Assembly: GCA_946497035.1 (NCBI GenBank)
Contig: CAMMIW010000005.1
Location: 50,090-114,089 of the forward strand
Reading direction: 5' to 3'
Length of the DNA stretch: 64,000 bases
Source of the DNA: an uncultured Eubacteriaceae bacterium
GTDB lineage: Bacteria; Bacillota; Clostridia; Lachnospirales; CAG-274
Position numbers and translations under genes: made by a program. Of the stretch, positions 1-9,270 are shown one piece after another. The notes beneath the pieces are model-generated. The model saw only the letters and a program-made list of their open reading frames with translations, was not told the DNA's origin and ran no database searches. The first letter of the stretch is position 1. The number at the start of each line of letters is the position of its first letter.

Positions 1-57
1 TATTTTTTGTTGTAAAATATAATTAAGTACAATTAAATATATATTAGGAGAGATATT

Positions 58-564
58 ATGAAAAAAGTAAACTTTGATAATATTTATAAAATTTTAGAAA
101 GTTCTTTTGAGCCATTTTTACACAGAGGCTATGAAAGACAAAAAAAACTCTTAGATAATGAAAAATATAATATAATTACTTATGAAGAAAATGATGAAAT
201 ACTAGGTTTTTTAACCTATTGGAAACTAGATAAAGATACTTTATTTGTTGAACATTTTGCAGTTGCCCCTGAAAAAAGAGGATATGGTATTGGCAAAAAA
301 ATATTTAATGATTTTTTAAAGCTAGATGGAGATAAATTTTTAGAAGTAGAACCACCTCATACAGAAATAGATAAAAAGAGAATTAAACTATATGAAAGTT
401 TTGGTTTTATATTTAATGATAATGAATATTATCAACCTATATATAATGAAGGAGATGATAAAACAAGACTACATATTATGTCTAGCAGAAAATTAGATGA
501 AAATGAATTTGAAAATATTTACAAAAAAATACACGATTTAGATTCTAGTATAAAAAATATTTAA
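58..564 (+). CDS. GNAT-family N-acetyltransferase
   Basis: A 168-residue GNAT-fold acetyltransferase, expected to move acetyl from acetyl-CoA to an amine of unknown identity in the cytosol. The acetyl-CoA pyrophosphate loop (motif A, R-x-x-G-x-G) is visible as KRGYGIGKKI at residues 73-82, right after the strand VEHFAVAP. The length is normal for the family; the last ~30 residues are charged and not part of the recognisable fold. The ATG is preceded by AGGAGAG. The next gene begins 11 nt downstream, so the two are probably co-transcribed. The family is clear but the substrate cannot be read from the sequence. Confidence 0.85.
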   Translation: MKKVNFDNIYKILESSFEPFLHRGYERQKKLLDNEKYNIITYEENDEILGFLTYWKLDKDTLFVEHFAVAPEKRGYGIGKKIFNDFLKLDGDKFLEVEPPHTEIDKKRIKLYESFGFIFNDNEYYQPIYNEGDDKTRLHIMSSRKLDENEFENIYKKIHDLDSSIKNI

Positions 565-575
565 GAGGTGATTAA

Positions 576-1181
576 TTGAAAGACTACTTTAATATAGACC
601 GTATTATGACATATTGTAACTATATTTTTTATTTTTTATGTATTAATTTATTTTGCATAATATTAAATACACCTTTATTTTTATTTATAGTTTTTATAGG
701 TATAAAACAAATACATATTTATATGCCTTTATTTTTAGTTTGTTGCATACCTTTGCCTGTATCTTTTTGTGCTTGTTTTTATTGTATGGCAAAATTTTTA
801 AAAAATAAAGACTTAAATGTTTTTAAAGATTTTTTTAAAGGTATAAAAAATAGCTTTTTTCAAAGTACTCTAATAGGCATTATATATTTATTTATAATAT
901 TTATTTTATATAGCAACATTATATATAGCATAAATAGCAAATTAAATATTACTCTTATATTTTTTTTTATAATATTGCTTGCATTTATTTTATTATCAAG
1001 TATAAATTCTTTATTATTAATAAGCAAATTTTCTATAAAAACTTTTCAAATATTAAAATATTCTTTTATAATAACTTTTACAAAGCCAACATTAACCTTA
1101 TCTAATGGTTTTTGCTTTGTTTTTGGTATATATATTTTTACTATATATCCTGTTCAAATGTTTTTTTCTTATTTAGCTTAA
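576..1181 (+). CDS. YesL-like (DUF624) membrane protein
   Basis: A 201-residue integral membrane protein with about five hydrophobic segments. It resembles the YesL/DUF624 family in its N-terminal membrane pair and in the loop NVFKDFFKGIKNSFFQ (about residues 80-95). Family members usually sit next to LplB/YtcP-type sugar ABC transporters, and exactly such a transporter follows at 1566-4973, which supports the call. The start is TTG at 576, chosen because AAGAGGTG lies 5 nt upstream and no better start exists. The molecular function of the family is unknown. It ends in a strong hairpin terminator, so it is probably not on the same transcript as the transporter. Confidence 0.6.
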   Translation: MKDYFNIDRIMTYCNYIFYFLCINLFCIILNTPLFLFIVFIGIKQIHIYMPLFLVCCIPLPVSFCACFYCMAKFLKNKDLNVFKDFFKGIKNSFFQSTLIGIIYLFIIFILYSNIIYSINSKLNITLIFFFIILLAFILLSSINSLLLISKFSIKTFQILKYSFIITFTKPTLTLSNGFCFVFGIYIFTIYPVQMFFSYLA

Positions 1182-1243
1182 TATCTTTTTTTATTTACCT
1201 AATTAACAAACATTTTTTAAACTATTTAGAAGAAAATAACTAT

Positions 1244-1277
1244 AAAAAAGTAAACTAAAATTTTAGTTTACTTTTTT
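1244..1277. terminator. Bidirectional rho-independent terminator
   Basis: A perfect 17-bp inverted repeat (AAAAAAGTAAACTAAAA and its complement) with no extra loop bases, flanked by A and T runs, so it could act on both strands. It closes the GNAT-yesL unit. Confidence 0.8.
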
Positions 1278-1565
1278 ATTTTATATATTATTTATAGAAT
1301 TTTTTTATTTTATATCATTAGTATTATTTGTATTATTTATATAAATTTATAGTAATATTTTTGTGCATTTAGACATGATTTTTATTCTTATCACATATAA
1401 ATATTAACCAAATCGTATATTTTAGCTAATAAAATAGTTGATTTTTATATTATATGTATTATAATATAAATATATAAAACATTAAAGTTATTTAACAAAT
1501 AAATTGACTAATTATTATATAAAAATATAATAACTTTAAATTATTACATAAAGGAGGTTTTTATA
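1278..1565 (+). promoter_or_regulatory. Leader region of the ABC importer with sigma-A-like promoter
   Basis: This gene-free AT-rich stretch ends in TTGACT (1504-1509), a 16-bp spacer and TATAAT (1526-1531), a plausible vegetative promoter for the importer genes. A strong AAAGGAGG ribosome site follows at about 1550-1557. Nothing else recognisable was seen in the upstream part. Confidence 0.55.
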
Positions 1566-2504
1566 TTGAGCAAAAGGAAAAAGAAATTTTTATCGAGAGA
1601 TGATATAGAATTAACCTTACTATCTTTACCTACTCTCATATGGTTTGTTGTATTTAGTTTTATCCCTATGATAGGTATATTAATAGCTTTTAAAGATTTT
1701 AGAATTTTGCCAGGCCAAAACTTTATAGAAAGCCTTATAACTAGCGAAAACGTTGGTCTTAAAAATTTTGAATTTTTATTTAAAACACCTGATGCCGCTA
1801 TAATAATAAGAAACACATTGCTTTATAATATATTATTTATTATTATTGGTACAGTTATACCTGTTGTATTGGCTATAGCTATCACTCAATTATATAGCAA
1901 AAAGCTAGCTAAAGTATGTCAAACAGCAATGTTTTTACCACATTTTTTATCTTGGGTTGTTGTTAGCTATTTTGTTTTTTCTTTTTTAAGCTATGACAAA
2001 GGTATTTTTAATCAAATTTTAACTAAATTTGGTGCCGAGCCTGTTCAATGGTATATGGAAAATAAATATTGGCCTTACATAATAATTTTTATGAATACCT
2101 GGAAAGGCATGGGCTATGGTATGGTTGTATACTTAGCTGCTATAACTGGTATTGACCAAAGTTATTATGAAGCTGCTTTGATAGATGGTGCTAAAAAATG
2201 GGAACAAATAAAATATATTACTATACCTCTTATAAAGCCTATTATAATAATTATGTTTATTATGGCAGTTGGTAATATATTTAAGTCTGATTTTGGTTTA
2301 TTTTATCAAGTACCTAGAAACTCTGGCCTTTTATTCCCTACAACTGCTACTATAGACACTTATGTTTATAAAGCTATTGAAGGTACTGGTAGTATGGCTA
2401 TGAGCTCTGCGGCAAGCTTTTTACAATCTGTTATTGGTTGTATAACAATCATTATAGCTAATACTATTGTTAAAAAAATAGACGGCGAAAACGGTCTTTT
2501 CTAG
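1566..2504 (+). CDS. lplB: Sugar ABC transporter permease, LplB family
   Basis: A 312-residue permease with six predicted membrane helices, the first membrane half of a carbohydrate importer of the LplB/YtcP class. The EAA loop that docks the ATPase is clear: EAALIDGAKKWEQIKYITIPLI at about residues 212-233. The TTG start at 1566 is chosen because AAAGGAGG is correctly spaced upstream; no ATG lies nearby. The stop codon overlaps the ribosome site of the second permease. No ATPase gene is present, which is common where a shared MsmX-type ATPase serves several importers. LplB-type systems import oligosaccharides; the sugar here is not determinable. Confidence 0.88.
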   Translation: MSKRKKKFLSRDDIELTLLSLPTLIWFVVFSFIPMIGILIAFKDFRILPGQNFIESLITSENVGLKNFEFLFKTPDAAIIIRNTLLYNILFIIIGTVIPVVLAIAITQLYSKKLAKVCQTAMFLPHFLSWVVVSYFVFSFLSYDKGIFNQILTKFGAEPVQWYMENKYWPYIIIFMNTWKGMGYGMVVYLAAITGIDQSYYEAALIDGAKKWEQIKYITIPLIKPIIIIMFIMAVGNIFKSDFGLFYQVPRNSGLLFPTTATIDTYVYKAIEGTGSMAMSSAASFLQSVIGCITIIIANTIVKKIDGENGLF

Positions 2505-2515
2505 GAGGTATGTAT

Positions 2516-3445
2516 ATGAAATTAAGCAAAAATAAATTAGGTGGCTTTGAAAAATTTAATCGTGTATCACCTTATGCTAATAGTATAATAGCTGCTATAT
2601 TTATTGCTTTAGCTATTATATGTATTTTACCTGTTGTATTGGTTTTTATGGTATCTATTAGCTCAGAAAAGTCAATACAAAATTTTGGCTATAGGTTTTG
2701 GCCTGCCGAGTTTTCTTCTCAAGCATATACCTTCCTTGCAGAATCTAAAGATAGCATATTAAGATCTTTTGGTGTATCTATTTTAGTTACTGTTTTAGGT
2801 ACAATAGTTGGGCTTATATTAAATACAACTATTGCCTATGCTTTATCAAGAAAAAACTTTAAATTTAAAACTTTTTTCACTTGGGTTATATTTATACCTA
2901 TGTTATTTAACGGTGGTATGATATCTTCTTATATAGTTGTTTCTACTATGTTAAATTTAAAAGATACTATCTGGGCTTTAATTTTACCTATGGCCGTATC
3001 TTCTTTTAACATTATCATTTTAAGAACATTTTTTCAAACAACTATACCAGATTCTCTCATAGAATCGGCAAAGTTAGACGGTGCTACACAGCTTAGAATT
3101 TTTACAACAATTGTTTTACCTATATCTCTTCCTGCTATTGCTACTATAGGGCTTTTTCTCACTTTTGCATATTGGAACGATTGGTATAACGCATTATTAT
3201 ATATAGATAATAATTCTTTAGTACCTATCCAAGCTCTTTTAAATAGAATACAAGGTGATATAGAATTTATGAACCAAAACGTATCTTTACTAGGTGCTTC
3301 CGCTACAGAGGTTTTAGAGAAGCTCCCTTCAGAATCTGTTAGAATGGCTATTGTTATAGTTGTTGTTTTACCTATAGCTTGTTCATATCCATTCTTTCAA
3401 AAATATTTTATATCTGGTTTAACAATTGGTGCGGTTAAAGAATAA
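2516..3445 (+). CDS. ytcP: Sugar ABC transporter permease, YtcP family
   Basis: The second permease of the importer, 309 residues, six membrane helices, with the EAA motif ESAKLDGATQLRIFTTIVLP at about residues 181-200. Two in-frame ATGs occur (2510 and 2516). The AGGAGG at 2503-2508 is 1 nt from the first but 7 nt from the second, so 2516 is taken as the start. It pairs with the upstream LplB-like subunit and is followed by the lipoprotein receptor. Confidence 0.88.
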   Translation: MKLSKNKLGGFEKFNRVSPYANSIIAAIFIALAIICILPVVLVFMVSISSEKSIQNFGYRFWPAEFSSQAYTFLAESKDSILRSFGVSILVTVLGTIVGLILNTTIAYALSRKNFKFKTFFTWVIFIPMLFNGGMISSYIVVSTMLNLKDTIWALILPMAVSSFNIIILRTFFQTTIPDSLIESAKLDGATQLRIFTTIVLPISLPAIATIGLFLTFAYWNDWYNALLYIDNNSLVPIQALLNRIQGDIEFMNQNVSLLGASATEVLEKLPSESVRMAIVIVVVLPIACSYPFFQKYFISGLTIGAVKE

Positions 3446-3521
3446 ATTTTTATAAAAATGATTTTTAAACTATCTTTTGATAGGTTAATATAAAATAATT
3501 TTAAGAAAAGAGGTTTTGCTT

Positions 3522-4973
3522 ATGTTAAAGAAAGTTATAAAAAAATCATTAGCATTAGCTGCTACAGGTGCTCTTTTAATGAGCACATTGGCAGGTTGTG
3601 GTGCTTCTACAAATAGTGGTAATAGCAAATCTGCTAGTTCTGATAAGCCTATAGATTTAGTTTGGTGGACTATAGGTAATGAGCCTAAAGATTATGCTTT
3701 AGTTAGCGAAAAAATTAATGAATATACTATGGAAAAATTAAATGTAAATCTTCAAATTAAATATGCTAGCTGGGGCGAATATAACACTAAAATGTCTAAA
3801 ATAGTACAAAGTGGAGAGCCATTTGATATTGTCTTTACATCTGGTATAGAAAATTATCAAGATTTATTAAATAAAGGTTATTTTTTAGATTTAACTGAGC
3901 TTTTACCTACTGTAACTCCTGATTTATACAACCTTTTACCAGAAGATTTATGGGAAGGTGTTACTATTGATGGTAAAATTTTAGGTGTTCCTGCTTATAA
4001 AGATTCTGCTCAAGCTCAATATTGGATTTGGGATAAAGCTACTGTTGAAGAGCTTGGCATAGATTATCAAAATATAGAAACTTTAAAAGATTTAGAGCCT
4101 GCTTTACAAAAAATGAAAGAAGCTAGCCCTAACGAATACCCTTTAATACTTAATGCTAACGAAGGTATAAATGGTTTTAATGCGGCTATAAATGGATATG
4201 ATGAAATAGTTGTTAAGCCTGCTATTGGTATATCTTATGATGATGAATCTGCTAAAGTTGTTGGAATTTGGGAGCAACAAAATGTTATGGACAATTTAAA
4301 AATTTTACACGACTGGTTTAACAAAGGTTATATTAATCCAGATGCGGCTACATTATTAGAGCTCCCTAAAACTCGCAAAGTATCTTCTGCTCAATCTTTT
4401 GAAGGTGGTTGGAAAGATACAGAAGTAGGACATAAATATTTTGGCCCTGCTTATTCTACTAGAACTATACAAGGTTCTTTCCTTTCAATATCTGCAGGTT
4501 GTAAAAATCCTGAAGCTGCTTTAAAAGTTATAGAATTAGTTAACACAGACGAATATTTTAGAAATCTTTTAGCTTTTGGTATTGAAGGCACTCATTATGA
4601 AAAAACTGGCGATAACACTATTAAAAAATTAAACGATAAATATGAAGTTCCTGCTTATACACAAGGTACATTCTTTAATATGTATGTGCAAGATCCTAAC
4701 CCTTCTGATCAATGGACAAAATTACAAGAATTACAAGAAACTGCTTTTTCTTCTCCTGTTTTAGGCTTCACATTCGATTCTAGCAGTGTGCAAAATCAAA
4801 TTTCTGCTTGTGCTAACATAGAAGCTAAATATGGTAGCTCTTTAATTACTGGTTCTGTTAATCCAGAAGAAGCTATACCAAAAATGATGGCAGAATTAAA
4901 TGCCGCTGGTTATCAAGATATTATTGCAGAAGCACAAAGACAAGTTGATGAATTTTTAGCTAATAAAAAATAA
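3522..4973 (+). CDS. lplA: Lipoprotein sugar-binding protein, LplA family
   Basis: The extracellular solute-binding protein of the importer, 483 residues. A lipoprotein signal peptide ends in the lipobox LAGC, with Cys26 the predicted lipid-anchored residue. The body has the usual two-lobe binding-protein pattern, and the C-terminal ~130 residues (from about SSPVLGFTFD) resemble the DUF3502 tail typical of LplA/YtcQ proteins. ATG 3522 is preferred over an in-frame TTG at 3516 because AAGAGG (3508-3513) is spaced 8 nt from it. It closes the operon and is followed by a strong terminator. Confidence 0.87.
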   Translation: MLKKVIKKSLALAATGALLMSTLAGCGASTNSGNSKSASSDKPIDLVWWTIGNEPKDYALVSEKINEYTMEKLNVNLQIKYASWGEYNTKMSKIVQSGEPFDIVFTSGIENYQDLLNKGYFLDLTELLPTVTPDLYNLLPEDLWEGVTIDGKILGVPAYKDSAQAQYWIWDKATVEELGIDYQNIETLKDLEPALQKMKEASPNEYPLILNANEGINGFNAAINGYDEIVVKPAIGISYDDESAKVVGIWEQQNVMDNLKILHDWFNKGYINPDAATLLELPKTRKVSSAQSFEGGWKDTEVGHKYFGPAYSTRTIQGSFLSISAGCKNPEAALKVIELVNTDEYFRNLLAFGIEGTHYEKTGDNTIKKLNDKYEVPAYTQGTFFNMYVQDPNPSDQWTKLQELQETAFSSPVLGFTFDSSSVQNQISACANIEAKYGSSLITGSVNPEEAIPKMMAELNAAGYQDIIAEAQRQVDEFLANKK

Positions 4974-4976
4974 AAT

Positions 4977-5007
4977 AAGGGGTGTAGACTTTGTCTACAC
5001 CCTTTTA
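4977..5007 (+). terminator. Terminator of importer operon (GTAGAC-TTT-GTCTAC hairpin)
   Basis: A 10-bp stem GGGTGTAGAC / GTCTACACCC with loop TTT, followed by TTTT. It is one of six related hairpins in the window and lies between the convergent lplA and clpC genes. Confidence 0.8.
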
Positions 5008-5014
5008 AAAATAT

Positions 5015-7474
5015 TTATTGTTTATTAAATTCGAATTGTTCTGTATAGTCTACAACAATATTATCGCCGCTTTTAAAATCTTCATCAAGATATTTTTCGG
5101 CAAAAGTATCTTCTATATTAGTTTGAATAGCTCTTCTAAGTGGTCTTGCACCATAGCTACTATCATAGCCTACTTCTGCTATTTTATCCATAGCTTTCTC
5201 TGTAAAAGATATACTTATATTTAAATTATCTTTTATCCTTTTTACAAGCTCATCTAACATTATTTTAGATATTTCTTTAACCTCTTCTTTATTTAAAGTA
5301 TGGAACACTATTATATCATCTATTCTATTTAAAAATTCTGGTTTAAAAGTCTTCTTAACTTGCTCCATAACATTTTTTTTCATATCTTCATATTTTTTAA
5401 CTTCATCTTCTGATTGAGTAAAGCCAAGTTTTTTATTTTCTGTTATACTTCTTGCTCCTACATTAGATGTCATTATTATAACTGCATTTTTAAAGTCTAC
5501 TTTTCTACCTTGAGAGTCTGTTATATGTCCATCATCTAAAACTTGTAATAATATATTAAATACATCTGGGTGAGCTTTTTCTATTTCATCAAATAATATA
5601 ACAGAATAAGGTTTTCTTCTTATTTTTTCGCTTATTTGCCCTCCATCATCATAACCTACATATCCTGGTGGTGAGCCTATAAGTTTAGAAACACTATGTT
5701 TCTCCATAAATTCACTCATATCAACCCTTATCATAGAGTCTTCATCACCAAATAATACTTCGCTTAATGTTTTAGATAATTCTGTTTTACCAACACCTGT
5801 TGGGCCTAAAAATAAGAAAGAACCGATAGGTCTTTTAGGATTTTTTAGCCCTACTCTACCTCTTCTTATAGCTTTAGCAACTGCCTTAACCGCCTCTTCT
5901 TGCCCTATAACTCTTTTATGAAGAATTTGCTCCATATTTTTTAACCTTTGGCTTTCTTCTTCTTGCATTTTTTTAACAGGTATACCCGTCCAACCAGATA
6001 TAATATCGGCTATTTCTTCTGGTGTTACAACTTGAGCCTCGTTACCATTTTTATCTTTCCAATTATTTTTCTCTTCATCTAGTTTAGCTTTTATTTCTTG
6101 CTCTTTTATTTTTATTTGGCTAGCTCTTTCATAATTTTCTGTTTTAATAGCCTCTTCTTTTTCTTTAGACAAATCTAATAGTTGCTCTTCTAAATTTTTA
6201 ATATCTGGTGGCATTGTAAATGTTGTAAGCCTTACTTTAGAAGATGCTTCATCTAAAACATCTATAGCTTTATCTGGTAAAAATCTATCTGTTATATATC
6301 TGTTAGATAATTTTACCGCAGATATTATAGCATCATCTGTAATTTTTACACTATGATGAACTTCATACTTATCTCTTAAACATTTTAACATTTTAATAGC
6401 CTCTTCTTCTGTAGGTTCTTCAACTTTAACAGGTTGAAACCTTCTTTCTAAAGCTGCATCTTTTTCTATATGTTTTCTATATTCATTTAAAGTAGTAGCA
6501 CCTATTATTTGAATTTCGCCTCTAGCAAGTGAAGGTTTTAATATGTTAGACGCATCTATAGCACCTTCTGCACCACCTGCACCTATTATAGTGTGTATTT
6601 CATCTATAAATAATATTACATTGTTGCTTTCTTTTACCTCTTTAATAATTTTTTTAATACGATCTTCAAATTCACCACGATATTTAGAGCCAGCTACAAC
6701 AGATGCAATATCTAAAGAAACCACCCTTTTATCTTTTAATATTTCTGGAACATCACCTTTTACAATTTTTTGTGCTAATCCTTCTGCTATAGCCGTTTTA
6801 CCAACACCAGGCTCACCTACTAAACAAGGGTTATTTTTTGTTCTTCTAGATAATATTTGTATAACACGCTCAATCTCTGTATCTCTACCATCAATAGGGT
6901 CAAATTTATGCTCTATAGCAAGGCTTGTAAAATCTCTGCTATATTGATCTAATGTTTTTGTATTAGTATTTTTATTGTTATTTTTAGAGCTTCTATTTAT
7001 AGGTGTCCCTGTAGAGTTTTCTGCCTCTCCAAGCATAACTAATATATCATCATATAAAGCTTGTGGGTTTACATTAAGATTTTGTAATATTTTTATAGCT
7101 ATGCTATCTCCATATAAAGCGGTAGATTCTTTTATTAAAGCTATAATTATATGCTCTGTTCCTATATAGTTTGTGCCCATTCCTACCGCTTCATCACAGC
7201 TTCTGTTTAAAATTCTTTTCATTCGTGGTGTAAAAGCATCTGAAGATATTTTACCTTTAAGGCTAGACTCACCTACTAAATTTATTATCTCTTGTTTTAC
7301 GTTATCATATGTTACATTTTTCATCTCTAAAGCTTTAGATGCAACGCTATTTTTAACGTATACTAAACCAAGTAACAAATGCTCTGTACCTATATAATTA
7401 TGACCAAAATCTGATGCACTTTTACCTGCATAATTAATAACATCTTCTGCTTTTTTTGTAAATTTTAACTGCAT
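5015..7474 (-). CDS. clpC: ATP-dependent Clp protease ATP-binding subunit ClpC
   Basis: An 819-residue class I Clp ATPase that unfolds proteins and feeds them to ClpP, working with the McsB arginine kinase as tagging enzyme. In order: two N-domain repeats (residues ~1-145), a first AAA+ module with Walker A GEPGVGKT (~219-226) and Walker B LFIDEIH, a central coiled M-domain/UVR segment (~410-460), and a second AAA+ module with Walker A GPTGVGKT (~554-561). This layout and length are those of ClpC rather than ClpB. It is the last gene of mcsA-mcsB-clpC, 11 nt after mcsB. Control is probably through the promoter ahead of mcsA. Confidence 0.95.
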   Translation of the reverse strand: MQLKFTKKAEDVINYAGKSASDFGHNYIGTEHLLLGLVYVKNSVASKALEMKNVTYDNVKQEIINLVGESSLKGKISSDAFTPRMKRILNRSCDEAVGMGTNYIGTEHIIIALIKESTALYGDSIAIKILQNLNVNPQALYDDILVMLGEAENSTGTPINRSSKNNNKNTNTKTLDQYSRDFTSLAIEHKFDPIDGRDTEIERVIQILSRRTKNNPCLVGEPGVGKTAIAEGLAQKIVKGDVPEILKDKRVVSLDIASVVAGSKYRGEFEDRIKKIIKEVKESNNVILFIDEIHTIIGAGGAEGAIDASNILKPSLARGEIQIIGATTLNEYRKHIEKDAALERRFQPVKVEEPTEEEAIKMLKCLRDKYEVHHSVKITDDAIISAVKLSNRYITDRFLPDKAIDVLDEASSKVRLTTFTMPPDIKNLEEQLLDLSKEKEEAIKTENYERASQIKIKEQEIKAKLDEEKNNWKDKNGNEAQVVTPEEIADIISGWTGIPVKKMQEEESQRLKNMEQILHKRVIGQEEAVKAVAKAIRRGRVGLKNPKRPIGSFLFLGPTGVGKTELSKTLSEVLFGDEDSMIRVDMSEFMEKHSVSKLIGSPPGYVGYDDGGQISEKIRRKPYSVILFDEIEKAHPDVFNILLQVLDDGHITDSQGRKVDFKNAVIIMTSNVGARSITENKKLGFTQSEDEVKKYEDMKKNVMEQVKKTFKPEFLNRIDDIIVFHTLNKEEVKEISKIMLDELVKRIKDNLNISISFTEKAMDKIAEVGYDSSYGARPLRRAIQTNIEDTFAEKYLDEDFKSGDNIVVDYTEQFEFNKQ

Positions 7475-7485
7475 ATAAAAACCTC

Positions 7486-8499
7486 CTATTTATTAAAAAT
7501 TTCGTTAAGATATTTTGCTCTATATTGTTCTATATTGTCTTTATCTTTTATATTAAAATTATCTATAATACTAGCCGATTGTATATTCATAATAACATTA
7601 TAAATATTAATAGGTATGTTATCTAATATATTTAAATCTATACCTAACCATATATTAGATAAATGATTTATAGCATCTTCAAATTTTATCTTCTTACAAT
7701 ACTTTATTATACCATAAGAACGGTAAATTTTATCTATAATATCTAAATTTTTTTCTTCTTTTAATATTTTTCTAAAATTTTGCTCTTTTTCAACTATTTG
7801 CATAGTTATATTTTTTAAATCTTCTATTATTTCATTTTCGGTTTTACCTAAAGTTATTTGATTAGATATTTGATATATGCTACCAAAAGTTTTTGTGCCT
7901 TCTCCATGCATACCTCTTAATGTCATACCAAATTTTGCTATGCTTTCACATATATTTTTTATATGTCCAAATTTCTCAAGCATTGGTATATAAAGCATAA
8001 ATGATGCTCTAAGGCCTGTGCCTACATTAGATATACAAGATGTAAGATAACCATATTGGTTATCAAAAGCATAGGCTAATGTTTCTTCTAAAAGATTATC
8101 TACTCTATTTGCTTCTTCAAAACATTTTTCTATATTATAGCCACTATTTATAGATTGTATTCTTATGTGGTCTTCTTCATTTATCATAATATTAATATTG
8201 CTATTTTTTTCTAATATAAGAGCTTTAGGTTTTTTACTTTCAATAAAATTATGGCTTATAATATATTTATCTAACATAACATATTGTTTTATTTTATCTA
8301 GATTATCAAAATCTATTTTTTCAAAACATACTTGGCTATTAAGCCTTTCATTAAATATAGCCTTTGTTACTTTTTCTATTACTTCTTTAGATTGGGCTTC
8401 GTTTATAAAATTATAAAAAGGGTAATCTTTAAGGTTTCTTGCAAGACGAACTCTGCTAGATATAATAACGTTATTATTATTTTTTTCTTCATACCACAT
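7486..8499 (-). CDS. mcsB: Protein-arginine kinase McsB
   Basis: A 337-residue member of the phosphagen (guanido) kinase family that phosphorylates arginines on proteins, marking them for ClpCP. The N-terminal NVIISSRVRLARNLKDYPF is the family's ATP-grip hallmark, and EETLAYAFDNQYGYLTSC carries the central catalytic region. Its ATG overlaps the mcsA stop codon (TAATG), so translation is coupled. Such a kinase needs McsA as activator, and McsA is directly upstream. Confidence 0.94.
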   Translation of the reverse strand: MWYEEKNNNNVIISSRVRLARNLKDYPFYNFINEAQSKEVIEKVTKAIFNERLNSQVCFEKIDFDNLDKIKQYVMLDKYIISHNFIESKKPKALILEKNSNINIMINEEDHIRIQSINSGYNIEKCFEEANRVDNLLEETLAYAFDNQYGYLTSCISNVGTGLRASFMLYIPMLEKFGHIKNICESIAKFGMTLRGMHGEGTKTFGSIYQISNQITLGKTENEIIEDLKNITMQIVEKEQNFRKILKEEKNLDIIDKIYRSYGIIKYCKKIKFEDAINHLSNIWLGIDLNILDNIPINIYNVIMNIQSASIIDNFNIKDKDNIEQYRAKYLNEIFNK

Positions 8500-8945
8500 T
8501 AAATATCACCTCTTTCTATAGCTTTTATTTTATCTCTAATCTTAATAGCTTCTTCATAATCTTCATTTTTAATAGCTATATTAAGCTTCTCTTTTAAAAT
8601 TTGTATAGTATCTACATTAGGTTTATATGTTTTTAAATTTTTAGGCGATTTACCTGTATGAATATTTTTTTGTTGCATATTATTAAATATAGGGTTTAAT
8701 TTTTCTTTAAATATGTTATAACAATTACAACAGCCCATTTTGCCAGTATGTTTAAAATTTTCAAAGGTATTACCACAAATATTACAATCTATATTATGGC
8801 TATATAAAAAGCTATTAAAAAAACTATTAGTATAATTAATGTGGTTAAAACACTTTTCACATAAATTATAATCAATTTTTATACCATTTAAAACTTGGCT
8901 ATATTTAATATTAGCTTTATTTTGGTTGCATTTTTCACATAACAT
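8499..8945 (-). CDS. mcsA: McsA zinc-binding activator of McsB
   Basis: A 148-residue zinc protein with four CxxC-type motifs (CEKC near the N terminus, a second CEKC, CNIC and CCNC) and a C-terminal UVR motif (ILKEKLNIAIKNEDYEEA at about residues 115-132). The start at 8945 is chosen because AGGGGG sits correctly upstream; a longer in-frame reading upstream lacks a ribosome site. In Firmicutes this gene usually follows ctsR. Here it is the first gene of the operon and no ctsR precedes it. Confidence 0.9.
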   Translation of the reverse strand: MLCEKCNQNKANIKYSQVLNGIKIDYNLCEKCFNHINYTNSFFNSFLYSHNIDCNICGNTFENFKHTGKMGCCNCYNIFKEKLNPIFNNMQQKNIHTGKSPKNLKTYKPNVDTIQILKEKLNIAIKNEDYEEAIKIRDKIKAIERGDI

Positions 8946-8986
8946 AAAAGTCCCCCTTTTTAATAAATATAACTTACTACATTTAT

Positions 8987-9025
8987 ATAATAACATTATT
9001 AGCCGAGTTTGTCAATGAGTGCTAA
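8987..9025 (-). promoter_or_regulatory. mcsA-mcsB-clpC promoter overlapped by a CIRCE-like element
   Basis: Read on the minus strand: TTGACA (9010-9015), 17-bp spacer, TATTAT (8987-8992). The -35 lies in the 9-bp centre of a CIRCE-like site, 8999-9025. One arm is the perfect HrcA arm TTAGCACTC; the other (CTCGGCTAA) keeps only its outer five bases. Spacing between arms is exactly the canonical 9 bp. This suggests HrcA control, with CtsR absent from the locus. Confidence 0.7.
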
Positions 9026-9042
9026 TAATTATTTTAAAATAT

Positions 9043-9072
9043 AGCTTACATAAGTAAAATTATATGTAAGCT
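9043..9072 (-). terminator. Stem-loop after the zinc-ribbon gene pair
   Basis: A 10-bp inverted repeat AGCTTACATA / TATGTAAGCT with a 10-nt loop, followed on the minus strand by an AT-rich tail. It lies between the 49-residue zinc protein and the clp promoter, a sensible terminator position, but its U-tract is poor. Confidence 0.45.
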
Positions 9073-9111
9073 AATTTTTAAAGGGTTTTTCTATACCCCC
9101 AATTATTAATA

Positions 9112-9261
9112 TTATATTTTTTTTAAACATTTTATACATCTTTTTTTATTTATATTATTGCCAATATTACAATTAGGACATATTTTAAGCTTTCTAATGC
9201 CATCTTTATTTTTACATATTTTCAAAGAATACGTAAAACTTTTACTTTTTATATTACTCAT
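9112..9261 (-). CDS. Small zinc-ribbon protein, 49 aa
   Basis: A short gene encoding 49 residues. The N-terminal half is basic. The C-terminal half is a compact zinc ribbon with CPNC (about residues 29-32) and CIKC (about 42-45), and a further Cys at about residue 16. The ATG at 9261 is preceded by AGGAGAAAGG. It starts 9 nt after the stop of a 137-residue protein that also ends in a zinc ribbon, so the two are translated from one transcript and probably related in role. No function can be assigned; nucleic-acid or protein binding is a guess. Confidence 0.7.
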   Translation of the reverse strand: MSNIKSKSFTYSLKICKNKDGIRKLKICPNCNIGNNINKKRCIKCLKKI

Positions 9262-9270
9262 ACCTTTCTC

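Noticed and set aside
5018..7397. Several plus-strand open frames over clpC
   Set aside because: They are antisense to a well conserved protein, lack ribosome sites, and have no protein-like features.
8946..9030. A CtsR operator upstream of mcsA
   Set aside because: No GGTCAAA tandem heptamers were found; the site present is CIRCE-like.
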